Below, one piece after another: positions 48,454 through 56,279 of a stretch of 64,000 nucleotides of DNA. The DNA lies in the NCBI GenBank assembly GCA_019634415.1, contig JAHQVJ010000041.1, positions 92,075-156,074 on the forward strand. Reading direction: 5' to 3'. Origin of the DNA: Myxococcales bacterium (GTDB taxonomy: Bacteria > Myxococcota_A > UBA796 > GCA-2862545). A model generated the notes under the pieces. The model searched no databases. It saw nothing but the letters and a program-made list of their open reading frames with translations, and was not told the origin of the DNA. A program made the translations under genes and the position numbers. The stretch's first letter is position 1. Each line of letters starts with the position of its first letter.

Positions 48454-49809
48454 GTGACGCAGGGCGATCCACAGCTGCAGCCCGGGGACCTCGAGGCGGC
48501 ATCGGAGCTGTGCGCCATCGTGCAGACGGCGGACCTGTTCGAGTACCTGGGGGTGTCGGCGGAGGCGGAGCACGAGGAGCTGCTGCTGGCGCTCACGCGC
48601 AAGCGGCGGCGCCTGCAGGGCATGCAGGGCAACCCCAAGTTCCGGGAGTCCGCGTCGTTCCTGATCAAGAACTACCGGCGGCTTCAGCGCGTGCTGCACC
48701 ACCCCGATGCGCACGTCCGCAGCATGCGGTCCGCGCGAGAGGAGGAGCACGTGGCCATGCTCCACCTCGCCCTGGGGGGAGTGCTGGCCGATGGGCGCCT
48801 CACGGTGGAGGAGGAGGCCTTCCTGCGCCAGGCGGCCATCCAGCTGGGGATCTCGGAGCCACGCTACGAGCAGGAGCTGCTGGCCAGCGTGGCCGATGGT
48901 GACATCGTGGTGGAGGCCCTGCTGCAGCCCTCCGCTGGAGACGCGCAGCAGCTGTTCCCCTCGCCGCAGGCTGCCCGCGCCGCTCGACTCCAGGGGGCGG
49001 GGATCGGCTGGTGGGACGCGGCCTTCACCCGCCTGTTGCTGGAGTGCATCCCCGGCGGTCCGGCCGATCTGGTCGACATCTACTGCCGCACGGGGCTGTC
49101 CGCCCTGACCGTGCTCCCCGAGCGTCCGCAGATCAGCTGGACGGGGGTGGACCGCAAGCCCGCCCGCCTCGAAGAGGCGCGCAAGCGCCTGTCGGCCCAG
49201 TCCGCCGGCACGCTGTCGCGGATCACTCTGCGGGAGGGCCGGCCGCATCAGCTGCCCATCGACAACCTCTCGGTGGATCTCGCCCTGGGGATCCGGGCCC
49301 TGGCCCACATCGACGACACCCGCACCGTGTTCGACGAGGTGTGGCGGATCCTGCGTCCGGGGGGGCGCTTCGTGATGGTGGAGCCCGACGGGCTGGCCGA
49401 GACCTTCTACTTCGAGGGCCCGCTGTCGGCCTACAACGCCGCGTTCCATGCGCTCGCGGTGAAGGCCGACGAGGCGCTTGGGCGGGGCTCGCCCGCCGAG
49501 GGCCGTCCAGGGCTGTCCATCGGCCCCACGCTGCACCGACGCATGGCCCATGCGGGCTTCGAGCCAGGCCCCACGCGGGTCCACGCCACCCACAACCTGA
49601 AGCCGCGCACCTTCGCGAGGGTGGCCCGGCGGCTGCGCTCCTACCCCACGGATCTGGCCACGGCGTCGGGCCTGCAGGAGAGCCCGCTGCTCTCGGCGGT
49701 GCTGGGCGAGGTGGAGGCGCTGCAGTCGCGCATTCCCGAGGACGCCGAGGGGGTGGGGGGCCACGCGCTGCCCCTCTTCCTCGTGGTGGGCGACAAGACC
49801 GAGGGGTAG
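48454..49809 (+). CDS. SAM-dependent methyltransferase with J-like and TerB-like N-terminal region
   Basis: The 451-residue protein has a helical J-domain-like stretch (20-85: LFEYLGVSAEAEHEELLLAL, NPKFRESASFLIKNYRRL). A short EF-hand/TerB-like stretch (105-150: GVLADGRLTVEEEAFLRQAA) follows. A class I methyltransferase domain (205-340) has DIYCRTGLSALTV as motif I, WTGVDRKPARLEEARKRL as motif II and VDLALGIRALAHIDD, LRPGGRFVMVEPD as later motifs. Cys in place of Gly in motif I is unusual. The target is not predictable. The N-terminal part suggests that it binds other proteins. The GTG start has a GGGGGG ribosome-binding site. It is divergent from the phosphoesterase gene. Confidence 0.75.
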   Translation: MTQGDPQLQPGDLEAASELCAIVQTADLFEYLGVSAEAEHEELLLALTRKRRRLQGMQGNPKFRESASFLIKNYRRLQRVLHHPDAHVRSMRSAREEEHVAMLHLALGGVLADGRLTVEEEAFLRQAAIQLGISEPRYEQELLASVADGDIVVEALLQPSAGDAQQLFPSPQAARAARLQGAGIGWWDAAFTRLLLECIPGGPADLVDIYCRTGLSALTVLPERPQISWTGVDRKPARLEEARKRLSAQSAGTLSRITLREGRPHQLPIDNLSVDLALGIRALAHIDDTRTVFDEVWRILRPGGRFVMVEPDGLAETFYFEGPLSAYNAAFHALAVKADEALGRGSPAEGRPGLSIGPTLHRRMAHAGFEPGPTRVHATHNLKPRTFARVARRLRSYPTDLATASGLQESPLLSAVLGEVEALQSRIPEDAEGVGGHALPLFLVVGDKTEG

Positions 49810-49869
49810 CGCCGTGGGAACCTCCTGCGGTCGACGCGGTCCGAGGGCGAGGCCAGGTGCGATGGAGGC

Positions 49870-52095
49870 ATGGTGACGTGGGTCTGGGGCGTGATCGGGT
49901 TGGGGTGCACACACGGTGGCCCGGTCGCGGCGTTCGAGCGGGAGCTCACCTTCGAGGCGGAGCACGACGGCGGCCCGGCGGGATGGAGCGCGCGGCCCGA
50001 GGATGCGGCGACACTCGATGCCGAGGGCGCCTTCGAGGGGGAGTGGGCGGTGCGCTTGGATCGCGACGAGGACAGCGAGGGAGAGTTCTCCACGCTGGTG
50101 CGCACCCTCCCCGTCGACTTCGAGGGACGCCTCGTTCGCCTGCGGGGGCAGATCCGCACCGAGGGGGTCACGGGCTACGCCGGGCTGTGGATCCGCCTCG
50201 ACGGACCGGGCGGGACCGTTGCCTTGGAGCACCTCGACGATCCGATCGAGGGCACGCAGCCCTGGAAGCGCCACGTCGTGCAGGCGCAGCTCGAGTCGGG
50301 CGTCACCCATCTGACCTTCGGGGGGCTGATCGTGGGCACGGGGAGCGCCTGGTTCGACGATCTGCAGCTGGTCGTGGACGGAAAGCCCCTCGATCGGGCC
50401 TCGCCCAAGGAGCCCTCGGTGGTGGTGACGGACCGCGAGTTCGAGGCAGGCTCGGGCATCGCCGACGGGGAGCTGACCGACGTTCAGGTCCGCAACGTGG
50501 CCCTGCTGGGGGAGGTGTGGGGCTTTCTCAAGTACCATCATCCTCGCGTCACCAACGGGCAGCTGCACTGGGACTTCGAGCTGTTCCGAGCGCTGCCCGC
50601 CGTACTTCGGGCGGCCGACGAGATCGAGGGCCGCTCCGCCGTGCTGGCCCTGGTGGAGCGCGTGGGGCTCCCCGAGCCCTGCAAGCCGTGCGCCGAGCCC
50701 CTGGTTGAGCCCGCCCTCGATCCCCCCCTGGCCTGGCTCACGGACGAGGAGCGTCTGGGCCCGGACGTCGCCTCGGCGCTCCAGACCGTGTACGAGCGAC
50801 GCCACGCCAAGGGAGCTCAAGCCTATGTGCGCCTCGCACCCGGTGTGGGAAACGCGGTGCTGTCGATGGAGCAATCCTACGACACGCTCGGTCACCCCGA
50901 CGCCGGCTATCGGCTCCTCGCCCTGATGCGGCTGTGGAGCGTGGTGCGCTACTGGTTCCCCTACCGCGACCTGCTCGAGGACGACTGGCGGGACGTGCTC
51001 GTCGAGTTCGTGCCGCGCCTCGTGGCGGCGGACGACGCCGACACCTACCGAATCGAGCTGATCGAGCTCATCGGGCGCGTGCACGACACCCACGCGAACC
51101 TGTGGGGCTCCACCGACGTGGTCCCCCCTCGCGGCGACCACGCCTTGCCCATCCAGCTGCGCTTCGTGGGCGAGCGGGCGGTGGTGTGGGAGGTGTTGGA
51201 CGGCACCCCCTTCCAGCGGGGCGACGTGGTGGTGGCGATCGACGACGAGACGGTAGAGCAGCGGATCGCGCGCACGGCCCGAGCCTACCCGGCCTCCAAC
51301 GAGCCCACGCGGCTGCGCAACCAGGCACGCTTCCTCACCCGAGGTCCGGCTGGCCCCGCCAAGGTGGTGCTGTCGCGGGGAGACGAACGCGTCGAGCTCG
51401 ATGTCGAGCGCCGACCGTCGACCGAGATGGAGCTGCAGTGGGGCCGCCACGACCGGGCCGGAGAGGCGATGCAGCGGCTGGGCGAGCACATCGCCTACCT
51501 CAAGCTGTCGTCGGTGGTGGCCGGCGACGTGCCTGCCTACCTGGAGGCCGCCAAGGGCACGCGGGGGCTGGTGATCGATCTGCGCTGCTACCCGTCGGAG
51601 TTCGTGGTCTTCGCGTTGGGTCAGCACCTGGTGGCGTCGCCCACACCCTTCGCCCGCTTCACCACGGGCAGCCTCGCCAACCCCGGTGCCTTCGGCTGGA
51701 CCGAGCCCGTCACGCTCCAGCCCGCCGAGCCCAGCTACGCGGGTCAGATCGTGATCCTGGTCGACGAGGTGACCCAGAGTCAGGCGGAGTACACCTCCAT
51801 GGCCTTTCGCAGCGCGCCCGGTGCGCTGGTGGTGGGCAGCACCACGGCCGGGGCCGACGGCAACTACTCGGCGCTGTCGCTGCCCGGCGGGCTGCGCACG
51901 GGCTTGAGCGGCATCGGAGTCTTCTACCCCGACCGCACCCCCACCCAGCGCGTGGGAATCCTGCCCGACGTGCAGGCGCGCCCCACGGTGGAGGGGATCC
52001 GAGCCGGCCGCGACGAGGTGCTCGAGGAGGCCTTGCGCCAGATCCTCGGAGAGGACGCCGATCAGCAGGCGATCATCGAGCTCGCACGCCGCTGA
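49870..52095 (+). CDS. S41 family peptidase lipoprotein
   Basis: The 741-residue lipoprotein (IGLGC, Cys13) has an N-terminal beta-sandwich (20-180) like a carbohydrate-binding or CBM-type fold. A helical region follows, then a PDZ-like segment and a tricorn/C-terminal-processing-protease catalytic domain. The catalytic Ser is in VTQSQAEYTS (Ser637), and GRVHDTHANLWG holds the partner His; a lysine of the CTP type is not seen, so tricorn-like Ser-His-Glu chemistry is likely. The enzyme probably degrades peptides outside the cytoplasm. GGAGGC sits directly before the ATG. Its stop is 1 base from the stop of the aspS gene (convergent). Confidence 0.85.
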   Translation: MVTWVWGVIGLGCTHGGPVAAFERELTFEAEHDGGPAGWSARPEDAATLDAEGAFEGEWAVRLDRDEDSEGEFSTLVRTLPVDFEGRLVRLRGQIRTEGVTGYAGLWIRLDGPGGTVALEHLDDPIEGTQPWKRHVVQAQLESGVTHLTFGGLIVGTGSAWFDDLQLVVDGKPLDRASPKEPSVVVTDREFEAGSGIADGELTDVQVRNVALLGEVWGFLKYHHPRVTNGQLHWDFELFRALPAVLRAADEIEGRSAVLALVERVGLPEPCKPCAEPLVEPALDPPLAWLTDEERLGPDVASALQTVYERRHAKGAQAYVRLAPGVGNAVLSMEQSYDTLGHPDAGYRLLALMRLWSVVRYWFPYRDLLEDDWRDVLVEFVPRLVAADDADTYRIELIELIGRVHDTHANLWGSTDVVPPRGDHALPIQLRFVGERAVVWEVLDGTPFQRGDVVVAIDDETVEQRIARTARAYPASNEPTRLRNQARFLTRGPAGPAKVVLSRGDERVELDVERRPSTEMELQWGRHDRAGEAMQRLGEHIAYLKLSSVVAGDVPAYLEAAKGTRGLVIDLRCYPSEFVVFALGQHLVASPTPFARFTTGSLANPGAFGWTEPVTLQPAEPSYAGQIVILVDEVTQSQAEYTSMAFRSAPGALVVGSTTAGADGNYSALSLPGGLRTGLSGIGVFYPDRTPTQRVGILPDVQARPTVEGIRAGRDEVLEEALRQILGEDADQQAIIELARR

Positions 52096-52096
52096 G

Positions 52097-53386
52097 CTAG
52101 GGCGTCAGGCGATGTGCGTCCCGCGGGAACAGCGTGGCGTCGCGCACGTTGTCGATGCCGCACAGTAGCGCCGTCATCCGCTCCAGGCCCAGGCCGAAGC
52201 CGCCGTGTGGCGGCAAGCCGCAGCGATGGGCCTGCAGGAAGAAGGCGAACCCAGCGGGGTCCATCCCGCGGGATCGGATCTTCGCCTCCAGCTCGCCAGG
52301 ATCGTGGATCCGCTGGCCGCCGGTGGTGATCTCGGTGCCGCGGAACAGCAGGTCGAAGCTGTCGGTGACGCTGGGCTCGCCTGGGGTGTCCATGGCGTAG
52401 AACGGTCGCTTGGCGGTGGGGTAGTGGGTCACGTACAGCCACTGCGAGCCGTGCTCCGACTGCGCCCACCGTCCCAGGGCTGCCTCCTCGGCAGGAGCGA
52501 GGTCGTGGCCCGTGCCGCCCGTGATCTTCTTGGCCTCGGCGAACCTGAGTGCTGGGATGGTGTGCACCTCGGGCAGCTCGATCTCGAGCAGGGCCAGCTC
52601 GTGGGAACAGTCCTGCTCCAGCTGCTGCATCATGGCGGCGAGCAGCCCCACCTGCAGCGACATCACCTCCGTGAACGAGCCGATGGGGCCCAGCTCGACG
52701 TCCAGCGACGTGTACTCGTTGAGGTGGCGTCGCGTGGCGTGGGGCTCGGCGCGGAACACCGGTCCCACCTCGTAGACGCGTCCGAACACGCCCGTGCACA
52801 TCTCCTTGTAGAACTGGGGCGACTGCGCGAGCACCGCGCGGCGGCCGAAGTAGTCCAGATCGAACACGTCGGCTCCTCCCTCCGCTCCCTCCGAGCCGAG
52901 CTTGGGGCTGCGGATCTCGGTGAAGCCGAGGCCGTCGAGGTGGGCGCGAAAGGCGCGCACCAAGGCTGCTTGGATCGTGAAGGCGGCCCGGATCCGAGGG
53001 TGTCTCAAGCTCGCCGGACGATGGTCGAGTCGGGTCTGAGGGGTGGCCACCAGCTCGGGGCGCGTCAGGTCGAAGGGCATGCCCTCGGGGGCGGGGCTGG
53101 CCACGATCTCCACCTCGGTGGCCGCGATCTCGAGGGAGCGCCAGTACAGCGTGGCGTCGCGCAGGGTGGCGGCCACCACGCGACCGCGCACGCGCACCGT
53201 GGCGCCAGCGCGCACGCCCTCGGGAGCCTCGGCGCACACGATCTGCACGAGCCCGCGAGGTAGCCACAGCTTCAGGAAGGTTCGGGCCGACAGCCTTCGC
53301 ACCTGGTGCACCAGACCGCACCAATCCCCCACGGCATCCACCGTGGGCTCGGGGGTGCGCTGCATCGGTCGGATCGCTTCGATCAT
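52097..53386 (-). CDS. aspS: Aspartyl-tRNA synthetase, archaeal/eukaryotic type (probably aspartate-tRNA(Asx))
   Basis: The 429-residue class IIb synthetase has an OB-fold anticodon domain (about 20-105) and a catalytic core. Motif 2 lies in GPVFRAEPHATRRHLNEYTSLDVE and motif 3 in GGFGLGLERMTALL, ending LFPRD. Its size of about 430 residues and lack of the bacterial GAD insertion mark the archaeal-type AspRS, which in bacteria is usually non-discriminating and charges tRNA(Asn) for later amidation. AGGAGG precedes the ATG at 53386. Upstream lie a 16-bp hairpin with a T-run and a leader ORF with three Asp codons, so expression is likely attenuated. It converges on the S41 protease gene. Confidence 0.93.
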   Translation of the reverse strand: MIEAIRPMQRTPEPTVDAVGDWCGLVHQVRRLSARTFLKLWLPRGLVQIVCAEAPEGVRAGATVRVRGRVVAATLRDATLYWRSLEIAATEVEIVASPAPEGMPFDLTRPELVATPQTRLDHRPASLRHPRIRAAFTIQAALVRAFRAHLDGLGFTEIRSPKLGSEGAEGGADVFDLDYFGRRAVLAQSPQFYKEMCTGVFGRVYEVGPVFRAEPHATRRHLNEYTSLDVELGPIGSFTEVMSLQVGLLAAMMQQLEQDCSHELALLEIELPEVHTIPALRFAEAKKITGGTGHDLAPAEEAALGRWAQSEHGSQWLYVTHYPTAKRPFYAMDTPGEPSVTDSFDLLFRGTEITTGGQRIHDPGELEAKIRSRGMDPAGFAFFLQAHRCGLPPHGGFGLGLERMTALLCGIDNVRDATLFPRDAHRLTP

Positions 53387-53410
53387 GTCGGCCTCCTGGT
53401 GAGGTCCCCA

Positions 53411-53452
53411 AAACGACAGCGGCCCCCGGAGGAAATCTCCGGGGGCCGCTGT
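53411..53452 (-). terminator. Attenuator-like hairpin upstream of aspS
   Basis: On the minus strand, ACAGCGGCCCCCGGAG (53452-53437), loop ATTTC and CTCCGGGGGCCGCTGT (53431-53416) form a perfect 16-bp hairpin followed by CGTTTTGGGG. The T-run after a GC-rich stem is an intrinsic terminator layout, placed between a short leader ORF and the aspS start, 25 bases before its ribosome-binding region. It could end transcription unless an alternative pairing forms upstream (53486-53498 against the 5' arm). Confidence 0.75.
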
Positions 53453-53475
53453 GCGCTGTGGGGGTGGGTGAGTGC

Positions 53476-53556
53476 CTACCCGGCGCACGGCTGCCCGGTG
53501 GCATCATCATCACGACGATGAGGTGCGGTGCGACGGGCTGGCGCGTGGACGGTCAT
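53476..53556 (-). CDS. Candidate leader peptide of aspS with Asp-Asp-Asp codons
   Basis: A 26-codon ORF starts at ATG 53556 and ends at TAG 53476, in the order MTVHAPARRTAPHRR, DDD, ATGQPCAG. The three consecutive GAT codons (53511-53503) lie 50 bases upstream of the attenuator-like hairpin. Consecutive codons for the amino acid of the downstream synthetase are the hallmark of ribosome-mediated attenuation: scarce Asp-tRNA would stall the ribosome and favour transcription of aspS. There is no strong ribosome-binding site before the ATG, a weakness; reading in from the upstream gene (stop 18 bases before) could supply ribosomes. The triple repeat could also arise by chance. Confidence 0.5.
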   Translation of the reverse strand: MTVHAPARRTAPHRRDDDATGQPCAG

Positions 53557-53573
53557 GACCAAGGCCTAACGAG

Positions 53574-54206
53574 TCACAGCGCCTCGAGCACCACCGAAGG
53601 CGACGACTCGTACAGCACGCGGAGCACCGACACCACGATCCGGTTGATGTGGTCGTGCACCTGGGCCTCCGCCTCGCGCTCCGACCGGCCCGTGGCCGTG
53701 CACAGGTGGCGGAAGTTGTCCTGCTTCTCGTCGTAGATCACGAGCTCGTCGCCGTGCAGCTCCAGGTTCACGTGGGGCAGCTTCAGCAGCAGGCGCTTCA
53801 CCGTCTGATCGCACAGCAGGCCCAGGGTGTGCGAGGGGCGGTCGGACGACACCACGAAGCGCCGGTCGAGGTCCGGATCCTGGGTGAGGAAGGTGCCCTG
53901 CCCGAAGGAGCTCATGCCGCGGCCCTCGCGCTCCACGATGCGCAGCTGGAGCACGCCGTAGCGGGGCAGCTGGGCGGTCCACTTCCAGCCCTCTTCGTCG
54001 TCGAAGTCGAGCTTGATGCCGCGGATCGACTTGGTCCACTTGTGCTCGGCCACCTTCAGGTAGCCGAGCTCCGCCAGGCCGCTCGTGGCTTGCACGGGCT
54101 CCGCCTCGACGGGCTGGGCGCCCTTGTTGCTGACGATGATGAGCGCTGCGGCGGCGAGTGCCGCGGCCCCCAACAGCACCCCAGCGACCATGAGTCCGAG
54201 TTCCAT
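53574..54206 (-). CDS. Membrane-anchored hypothetical protein
   Basis: The 210-residue protein has one N-terminal transmembrane helix (5-27) and a soluble part that I do not recognise: TKSIRGIKLDFDDEEGWKW, LQLRIVEREGRGMSSFG, DLDRRFVVSSDRPSH, VKRLLLKLPHVNLELHGDEL and a C-terminal helix. The soluble part resembles a two-layer alpha/beta domain with no cysteine pair or enzymatic motif. It follows the CsgG-like gene by 39 bases on the same strand and precedes the aspS leader by 17. AGGTGGG supports the ATG at 54206. Confidence 0.6.
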   Translation of the reverse strand: MELGLMVAGVLLGAAALAAAALIIVSNKGAQPVEAEPVQATSGLAELGYLKVAEHKWTKSIRGIKLDFDDEEGWKWTAQLPRYGVLQLRIVEREGRGMSSFGQGTFLTQDPDLDRRFVVSSDRPSHTLGLLCDQTVKRLLLKLPHVNLELHGDELVIYDEKQDNFRHLCTATGRSEREAEAQVHDHINRIVVSVLRVLYESSPSVVLEAL

Positions 54207-54245
54207 ACCCACCTGCGCTCCCTTCGGCTCCAGGGGGTACGCGGT

Positions 54246-56135
54246 TTAGTCCCAGGCGACGCAGTCGTCGCGGACCAGCTGCCACAGCATGTACGAGGCC
54301 ATCCACCCAAGCGAGCCCTCGTAGCTCTCGGTATAGGTGGGGGCGTCTCGGTCGAGCATGGCCGGGTGCACCGTCATCTGGGTGATGGTCACCTTCGTGC
54401 GTGCACAGCTGGGCTCGGCCGTGGGGAGCAGCTGCAGCGAGGAGGCATGGGCGATCACTTCGCTCACGTGCTCGAAGCGGGGCTGAACTCCCACGACGCA
54501 GCCGAAGTCCTCCATGGGACCGATGTCCGACGCCATCACCTCGATGAACGTCTTGTCCTTGCGCAGTCCGCTCGTGCGTGCCTGATCGAGGGCAGCGAGC
54601 TGTGCCGTGAGTCCCGATGCGCGCGAGGTGGCGATGTAGGTGCAGTAGGGTCCGTCGCTGCGGAAGATGGTGTCGTCACCCTCGACCGCCGCACGGACGA
54701 CGCGCTCGATCTCCTCGGGGGTCTTGCCGAGGCGGCGTCGCCTGGCGGCCTGGACCTGGTCTGCTGCGCGCTCCACCTGCTCCACCTTCCGCAACAGGCG
54801 CTCGTGTGCATCGGAGTCGTTCGGATAGCGCGACAGGATCTGCCGCACCTTGCGGGTGAGCGCCTCGCTCGGTCCCAGCTGCTTGGCGTGCTGCAAGGCC
54901 CAGGTGGCGTCCAGGATGTCGGCGATGGTCAGCGGGCTCGCGCGCCGGGCCGGCGTCGACAGCAGCTCGGCGGGAAGGGCCTGCTGCAGTGCGTCGAGCT
55001 CGGTGAGGAAGGTCTGCCCCTGGTGGCACTGCAACAGCGAGCCGACGAGGCCCAGGTGCTCGTCTCGATGGGAGAACCACATCTCGTGCAGGAGGAGGTC
55101 GTTGATGTCCGTCACCGGATCGGCGGACACGCGGAACCGAAGCTCGGGGGCGAGCTTCTCCAAGATCCGCATGGGCTTGTGCCGGACCTCGTCCTTGACT
55201 CGGAACCACTGCTTTCGATCCAGCTCGGGCAAGGTCCACCCGATCCGGTCCCCGTAGTGACGCATCTCGCGCGCCCGCTGGCAGTGCCGCCCCTCGGCCC
55301 GTAGCACCTCGATCCGCAGGGCCAAGTCCACCAGGTGCTCCACACTCACCTCCGAGCCCGTCATGGTGGTCTCGTCGGTGGTGGTCTGCAGGATGTGCTC
55401 GTGCACCTTGTTGGCGTAGGTCGTCAGTCGCTCCTCACGCTCGGCCCGCCCCTCGGCCAGTGCTCCCGACAGGTCGCCGAGGCTGCTGCGCGCTGCCATG
55501 AAGTCGGGGTCGTCCGACAGCGCCTTGCGAAAGGCTCGCTCCGCACCCTCGAGATCTCCCTGATCCGCACGCTCCAGGCCCTCGCTGAAGGCCACCAGGG
55601 CGGAGAAGCTCTCGGTGGCGGCGGCGCTCATGAGCCGGCGGCGATCCCCGGCCGTCAGGGTGACGTCGAGCCCCTCCAGCAAGGCCTCCGTGACCTCCTT
55701 CTGCACGGCCACGAAGTCCTCGATGGAGCCCTGGGAGTCGGCACCCTTGACCACGTCCCCCGTCTGTACGGCCACCACGCGCACGTCGAGCAGGAAGGTG
55801 TCGCGGACCACGGAGTAGCTGCCGAGGAGCAGGTACTCGGCCCCCACGCCCTTGCCGAGCTTCTGGGCGGTGGCCGGATCGAGCAGGCCCGTGCTGGACA
55901 GCGCCATCTCGTCGAGCAGGCTCTGCACGCGCTCTCGCTCCACCAGCCGCAGACCGTCGATGGTCAGCAGATCGGTGACGAACATGCCGGCCAGGCCCTT
56001 GCCGAGTCCGAGGTAGTCCTCGCTGCTCTGACCTGCCTGGAGCGGTAGCACGGCCAGGCTGGCAGCACGGGCGTTCCCCACGAGCGTCACCCACAGGAGC
56101 GCGCCCCACAGCACACAGGACCAAAGCTGTTTCAT
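54246..56135 (-). CDS. CsgG/FlgO-like protein with TPR and C-terminal extension
   Basis: The 629-residue protein has a cleavable signal (VGNARA, site near 24) and a CsgG-type domain (25-160): LAVLPLQAGQSSEDYLGLG, MFVTDLLTIDGLRLVERERVQSLLDE and YLLLGSYSVVRDTFLLDVRVV. A TPR motif (180-205: FSEGLERADQGDLEGAERAFRKAL) and 400 residues of helical sequence follow, with Cys that I do not recognise. CsgG-like domains build outer-membrane pores or bind peptidoglycan-side partners. There is no lipobox. AAGGGGAG precedes the ATG. It is divergent from the TolC-RND operon across a 144-bp AT-rich region with a long inverted repeat. Confidence 0.7.
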   Translation of the reverse strand: MKQLWSCVLWGALLWVTLVGNARAASLAVLPLQAGQSSEDYLGLGKGLAGMFVTDLLTIDGLRLVERERVQSLLDEMALSSTGLLDPATAQKLGKGVGAEYLLLGSYSVVRDTFLLDVRVVAVQTGDVVKGADSQGSIEDFVAVQKEVTEALLEGLDVTLTAGDRRRLMSAAATESFSALVAFSEGLERADQGDLEGAERAFRKALSDDPDFMAARSSLGDLSGALAEGRAEREERLTTYANKVHEHILQTTTDETTMTGSEVSVEHLVDLALRIEVLRAEGRHCQRAREMRHYGDRIGWTLPELDRKQWFRVKDEVRHKPMRILEKLAPELRFRVSADPVTDINDLLLHEMWFSHRDEHLGLVGSLLQCHQGQTFLTELDALQQALPAELLSTPARRASPLTIADILDATWALQHAKQLGPSEALTRKVRQILSRYPNDSDAHERLLRKVEQVERAADQVQAARRRRLGKTPEEIERVVRAAVEGDDTIFRSDGPYCTYIATSRASGLTAQLAALDQARTSGLRKDKTFIEVMASDIGPMEDFGCVVGVQPRFEHVSEVIAHASSLQLLPTAEPSCARTKVTITQMTVHPAMLDRDAPTYTESYEGSLGWMASYMLWQLVRDDCVAWD

Positions 56136-56202
56136 CCGAGCTCCCCTTGAAAACGGTGGGCCGTTCGGCGGTCGACTTTAACCCTGGGCTCCCGCTTCCT
56201 CA

Positions 56203-56236
56203 GAAGTTTCAAATTCAGACCAAAATTTGAATCTTC
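56203..56236. promoter_or_regulatory. 34-base inverted repeat between the CsgG-like and TolC genes
   Basis: GAAG-T-TTCAAATT (56203-56215) pairs with AATTTGAA-T-CTTC (56224-56236) with one mismatch around an 8-base spacer. The block is strikingly AT-rich within a GC-rich window and sits 43 bases before the TolC start. It is a good operator candidate for the winged-helix regulator encoded at the end of that operon (60739). Confidence 0.55.
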
Positions 56237-56279
56237 GGAATGGGCTCTCTATCGTGCCGTACCGAGGCCGGAGGTCGTC

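Noticed and set aside
47458..51627. 1389-codon minus-strand open frame
   Set aside because: Only its last 315 codons (from 48405) look like a protein, the metallophosphoesterase. The remainder is a shadow of the methyltransferase and S41 protease genes.
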